From: Pseudoroseicyclus_A sp041714655
Lineage (GTDB): Bacteria; Pseudomonadota; Alphaproteobacteria; Rhodobacterales; Rhodobacteraceae
Direction of reading: 5' to 3'
Length of the DNA stretch: 64,000 nucleotides
Assembly: GCF_041714655.1 (NCBI RefSeq)
Contig: NZ_CP168219.1
Span: 2,170,001 to 2,234,000, forward strand
The notes under the pieces are model-generated. The model was not told the DNA's origin and made no database searches. It saw only the letters and a program-made list of their open reading frames with translations. Positions 58,884 to 64,000 of the stretch are shown piece after piece (within the stretch, counting starts at the first letter, position 1; each line of letters opens with the position of its first letter). The position numbers and the translations under genes were made by a program.

Positions 58884-59366
58884 TTAGAGGATCTTCTGCA
58901 GCACCACTGCGTCGAGCCAGCGGCCGAACTTCTGGCCGGTCTCGGTCAGCCGGCCGGTCTCGCGGTAGCCAACCGCCCGGTGGAAGGCGATGCCGGCGGC
59001 GTTCTCGTGGCTGACGACGCCGAGCATGACATGAAAGCCCCTTCCCTTCGCATCGGCCTCGATCGCCGCCATCAGCGCCCGGCCGAGGCCGCGGGCCTTG
59101 GCCTCGGGCGCGATCAGCACCGTATGCTCCATCGCCGCGCGGTAGCCGTTCGACGGACGGAACTGCCCGTAGGTGGCAAGGCCGGCGACAGTGCCCTCCA
59201 CCTCGGCCACGAGGAAGGCCGGGCGGGAGGCGATCATGGCGGCGATGTCATCCGGCGTCTTCTCCTCGTCGGAGAAGATGATCGTCGTGTCGCGGATGAT
59301 CGGGTTCCAGATCGCGGCGAGGGCCGGGATGTCGGCCTCGCTCGCCGGGCGGATGGTGATGCTCAT
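58884..59366 (-). CDS. GNAT-family N-acetyltransferase (phosphinothricin acetyltransferase-like)
   Basis: 160 residues from the ATG at 59366. The acetyl-CoA loop is visible as HTVLIAPEAKARGLGRALMAAI, with the Q/RxxGxG/A pattern, followed by HVMLGVVSHENAAGIAFHRAVGYRETGRL. The N-terminus IRPASEADIPALAAIWN and the whole order of motifs match the PAT/MddA (methionine sulfone/phosphinothricin) group, but the amine acceptor is unproven. It lies 23 nt after the VOC-family gene on the same strand. The 201-nt gap before the DjlA-like gene holds nothing recognised. Confidence 0.9.
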   Translation of the reverse strand: MSITIRPASEADIPALAAIWNPIIRDTTIIFSDEEKTPDDIAAMIASRPAFLVAEVEGTVAGLATYGQFRPSNGYRAAMEHTVLIAPEAKARGLGRALMAAIEADAKGRGFHVMLGVVSHENAAGIAFHRAVGYRETGRLTETGQKFGRWLDAVVLQKIL

Positions 59367-59389
59367 GAGGGGGATCTCATCGGGAGGAC

Positions 59390-59998
59390 TCAGGCCAGAT
59401 GCCGCGGTCCGTGGGGCGTGTCGATCTCGGCGGAGAGGCGGAAGCGCTCGGCGCCGGTCAGGGTGATCGCGGGGTCGGGAAGCGCCCCGCCGAGCGCCTC
59501 CAGCGCCTCGCCGGCATGGGGCGCCTGGATCGCCAGCGACCGCAGGCGGAGCCCGGCATCGGGCAGCGTCTCGCCGGGGGGCGGGCTCTGCCATTCCAGG
59601 AGCGTCGGGAAGGCGCCGCCCATCGGCAGGGCGCCATCCGCCGGCACGGCGATCCGCCAGCGAAGCGCGCCGCGGGCGAGGTCGAGCGGCTCGCCGGCGA
59701 AGGGCGCGGCATCGAGCGCGGCGTCGAGGTCGTCCACGGCGCAGGCCCAGTTGGCGAGACGGGGCGGGCCCTCGAACAGATCGAGCCCGAACCAGCGGGG
59801 CCGCTCCGGCACCGGCGCCTCGGGGTCGGGCGCCAGCACCTCCAGATAGGTGCCGCCGCCGAGCGAGACGACGGCATTATGGGTGCCGAAAAGCGCGTGC
59901 CGCCCGCCAGGCGCGGGCGTGACGCCGAGCGCCGCCGCGACATGGGAGATGCCGTCTGCCAGATCGGCGCAGAGGATGACGAGGTGATCGAGCCGCAT
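59390..59998 (-). CDS. VOC-family (glyoxalase-like) protein
   Basis: 202 residues of the Glyoxalase_3-like/VOC superfamily. The start MRLDHLVILCADLADGISHVAAALG, the GGRHALFGTHNAVVSLGGGTYLEVLAPDP segment, and WACAVDDLDAA are typical. The His near residue 5 and Glu in YLEVLAPD are candidate metal ligands. The substrate is unknown. It is followed by the GNAT gene on the same strand (23-nt gap), suggesting a two-gene operon. It is divergent from the sulfotransferase-like gene across 93 nt. Confidence 0.87.
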   Translation of the reverse strand: MRLDHLVILCADLADGISHVAAALGVTPAPGGRHALFGTHNAVVSLGGGTYLEVLAPDPEAPVPERPRWFGLDLFEGPPRLANWACAVDDLDAALDAAPFAGEPLDLARGALRWRIAVPADGALPMGGAFPTLLEWQSPPPGETLPDAGLRLRSLAIQAPHAGEALEALGGALPDPAITLTGAERFRLSAEIDTPHGPRHLA

Positions 59999-60091
59999 GA
60001 TGCCACTCTGGCGGACGCGCGGGCGGGGTCAATGGGCGCCAACGAGCGGGCGAGCATTGACGGCGGGTCCGCCCCCGGGCAGTCCTCCCCC

Positions 60092-60748
60092 ATGCTGATC
60101 TCGACCGCGCATCGCCTCATCTTCATCCATGTGCCGAAGACCGGAGGCACCTCCGTCGCCGAGGCGCTGGCGCCTGTCGGGACGGGCGCGGGCTTCGGCG
60201 CCGGGGCGGCCCTCAGGCGGGCGCTGCCGGGGCGTCTCGACCCCGGGACCGCCTGGTTCCAGATGCACGACCCGGCGCGGCTGGTGCGGGCGAAGCTCGG
60301 GCCGGAGGTCTGGCAGAGCTACCGGAGCTTCGCCTTCGTCCGCCATCCCTACGCCCATGCCCGCTCGCATTACGCCTATATCCAGACCTATCGATACCGC
60401 CGCTGGCAGCAGATCGCCAAGGCGCTGTCGTTCGAGAGCTTCCTGCGCTGGCGGCTCGCAGGCCCGCCCCATTGGGCGAAGAGCCGGACGGGGCTCTTCG
60501 CGCGGCTGCCGGATCAGGCGTGGTTCCTGACCGACGGGGAGGGCCGGGTGATCGTGGACAGGGTCGGCCGGTTCGAGCGGCTGGCGGAGGACCTGGCGGA
60601 GATCTGCGCCGATGCCGGGCTGCCGGCCCCCGCCCTGCCGCATCTGCGCGCCGGATCCGGCGCGGGCCCCGAGATCAGCGACGAGGCGAAGGCGCTGGTA
60701 CAGCGGCTCTATGCGCGGGATTTCGAGCTCTTCGGCTACGAGCGCTGA
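60092..60748 (+). CDS. Sulfotransferase-family protein
   Basis: 218 residues from the ATG at 60092; an in-frame ATG at 60032 would add 20 residues, and neither has a strong ribosome site. The 5'-phosphosulfate-binding loop is FIHVPKTGGTSVAEAL near residue 11, and the 3'-phosphate-binding segment is FAFVRHPYAHARSHYAYI near residue 85. Members transfer sulfate from PAPS to sugars or other hydroxyls; the acceptor here is unknown. It is convergent with the methylmalonyl-CoA mutase gene. A second sulfotransferase-like gene lies on the other side of that gene. Confidence 0.85.
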   Translation: MLISTAHRLIFIHVPKTGGTSVAEALAPVGTGAGFGAGAALRRALPGRLDPGTAWFQMHDPARLVRAKLGPEVWQSYRSFAFVRHPYAHARSHYAYIQTYRYRRWQQIAKALSFESFLRWRLAGPPHWAKSRTGLFARLPDQAWFLTDGEGRVIVDRVGRFERLAEDLAEICADAGLPAPALPHLRAGSGAGPEISDEAKALVQRLYARDFELFGYER

Positions 60749-60788
60749 GCGCCGCCGGGGCGCGCGGAAACCATGCGGTGCCCGCCGC

Positions 60789-62911
<2,123 letters not shown>

Positions 62912-62915
<4 letters not shown>

Positions 62916-63763
62916 TGGGGCTCCTCCTCAAGATCCGTGATCGCCGATTCGGGTGGCCCGGGGCAAGGATCGGGGCAAGGATCGGGGTCCTCCACGAACC
63001 GCCCGAGCCCGCCGGCGCCGGCGCGCAGCCAGGCGAGGTCGGTCTCGGTCTGCTCCGCGAGGGCGCCCGCCTCGTCTTCGGTGAAGAGCGCCGCGCCCTC
63101 TGGCCGGGCGTTGTGCACGGGTGCGGGCTCGGCTGGCGCGTCAGGATCCTCTGCGACGCCGAGGAGCGCCGCCGCCGCCGCCGGCCGGGCGGCGAAGGCC
63201 TCGGACCAGATCGTCAGCGGGGCGCCGGGGAAGGCGGCGGCGATCTCCGTCACCACCTCGCGCCAGCCGCGCGGGGCAATGGCGATCTCCATCAGCGCCT
63301 GGCGGTCGGGCATCGGCGCGCCGCGGGTGGCGAGCACGGCAAGGGCCGAGGGCCACCAGTCCTCCAGCGGCCGGATGGCGAGCCCGAGGCGCAGCGCCCG
63401 CCCCTCGAGCGCCGGCGCGAGGCGGCCGAGCCAGTCGCCCGGCGCCGGATAGAGCGCCCGGGAGCGCAGGCAGTGGCGCATGGTGCCGAGGAGGTTCTCT
63501 TCCGACAGGATCAGGCGGGTGATCCCGCGATCCTCCAGCCGCGCAAGCTCCTCGCCGATCCGCCGGTGCGCGGCACTAACGACCTCGGGCGGCGCCTTGC
63601 CCGGCGTGCCGTCGAGACCGAGGAGCCAGCCGCCGCGGCGCGTGTCGTCCGGCAGCCAGAGCGCGGTGCCCTCGGCGAGAAGGCCCGCGCGGCGGGCAGC
63701 GAGGTGGCGCTGCAGCGTGGTGCTGCCCGTCCGGTGCGCGCCGAGATGCAGGATGATCTCCAG
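62912..63763 (-). CDS. Sulfotransferase-like protein beginning at a CTG codon
   Basis: 283 residues if translation starts at the CTG at 63763. Going upstream in frame, no ATG, GTG or TTG exists before a TAG at about 63826-63828, yet codons 63763-63481 encode conserved protein: EIILHLGAHRTGSTTLQRHL is the PAPS/P-loop of this family, and LILSEENLLGTMR follows. GGGAGG lies 8 nt before the CTG. An ATG-only reading would start at 63481 and lose the first 94 residues with the P-loop. The C-terminal tail is Pro/Glu/Asp-rich. Its stop overlaps the mutase start (ATGA at 62912-62915). Confidence 0.72.
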
Positions 63764-63872
63764 CCGTGCGTCCTCCCTGCCCTCAGGCGGCCCGGCGATG
63801 CCGCGGGCCCGGTAAATTTCTCTCTAGCGGCGGAGAGATACCCTTCGCAAGCGCCCCCCCGCCCCCTATATC

Positions 63873-64000
63873 ATGAGCATGAGAGCAGCCCTCCGCCTGA
63901 TTTCGGCCGCCGTCCTGGCGCTGGCGCCCCTGGCCGCGCAGGCGCAAGACGAGGATGTGATCGCGATCTGGCGGGAGGATCCGCTGCGCGTCTTCTCCGG
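63873..64000 (+). CDS. Exported protein, N-terminal fragment (truncated by window end)
   Basis: The ATG at 63873 (or 63879) opens a frame that continues to the window edge. The first ~25 residues form a signal peptide (MRAALRLISAAVLALAPLAA, then QAQD), followed by ED-V-I-A-I-WREDPLRVF. Divergent from the sulfotransferase-like gene. The family cannot be judged from 42 residues. Confidence 0.55.
   Translation, partial: MSMRAALRLISAAVLALAPLAAQAQDEDVIAIWREDPLRVFS

Overview
The window is about 70% GC and almost fully coding, with mostly short intergenic gaps. Gene content points to the alphaproteobacterial order Rhodobacterales (Rhodobacteraceae/Paracoccaceae-like): a short prolyl-tRNA synthetase, hdaA next to an AI-2E permease, GSCFA and GT61 proteins, heterotetrameric sarcosine oxidase, DUF1289, and the family's small secreted 'AAA+' look-alike. 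The genus cannot be named from the sequence alone. I see no prophage, transposase, CRISPR array or rRNA; there is one tRNA, Gly(CCC).

Layout. 1-6.4 kb: end of a ROK-like regulator, a secreted FG-GAP/ASPIC protein, guaB, a RACo-like corrinoid-activating ferredoxin/ASKHA protein and tRNA-Gly. 6.5-11.5 kb: a fatty-acid desaturase and a zwf-pgl-pgi sugar-phosphate operon behind a LacI-type palindrome. 11.6-14.5 kb: a YbjN protein, an HNH nuclease and two tandem GGDEF paralogues. 14.7-20 kb: cobalamin genes cbiD-cobK, translationally coupled to a DNA glycosylase and an esterase, divergent from cobA-cobB. 20-26.6 kb: an MFS carrier, a coupled cimA-methyltransferase-phytoene-synthase-like set, cysS and DUF1697. 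26.6-35.7 kb: a YjbR protein, the yfgM-bamB-der operon, an Atm1-type ABC exporter and a very low-complexity LysM protein. 35.8-41.9 kb: a LOG-family protein, a secreted unknown, an OmpA-family protein, sodB, and a divergent GSCFA/GT61 pair. 42-47.5 kb: soxB-(small membrane protein)-soxD-soxA-soxG. 47.7-54 kb: ccmI-ruvX-DUF1289, proS, AI-2E permease-hdaA. 54.4-64 kb: Ppx/GppA, a secreted small protein, an EEP-family nuclease/phosphatase, a DjlA-like co-chaperone, GNAT, VOC, and methylmalonyl-CoA mutase lying between two sulfotransferase-like genes.

A metabolic thread is B12 and one-carbon chemistry: corrinoid synthesis (cobA, cbiD, cobK, cobB), a B12-dependent mutase, a RACo-like reactivator with no methyltransferase partner in the window, and sarcosine oxidase.

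The most unusual content is intergenic. Eight copies of a roughly 175-nt element, labelled LHE here for 'long hairpin element', occur in six intergenic regions. They always lie in the same orientation and are always bounded by the palindrome GGTGGGTTTxxAACCCACC (sometimes decayed), with a repeat unit of about 240 nt. Each can fold into a long two-step hairpin with a conserved TTTATGGTGCA apex, plus a small 3' hairpin that covaries between copies. Many arm substitutions keep G-U pairs on the + strand. A second family (R2) of two tandem GC hairpins plus a conserved tail fills other gaps and forms the leaders of cobB and cimA. Also notable: a sulfotransferase-like gene that seems to start at CTG, and a stop codon lying inside an intergenic repeat.
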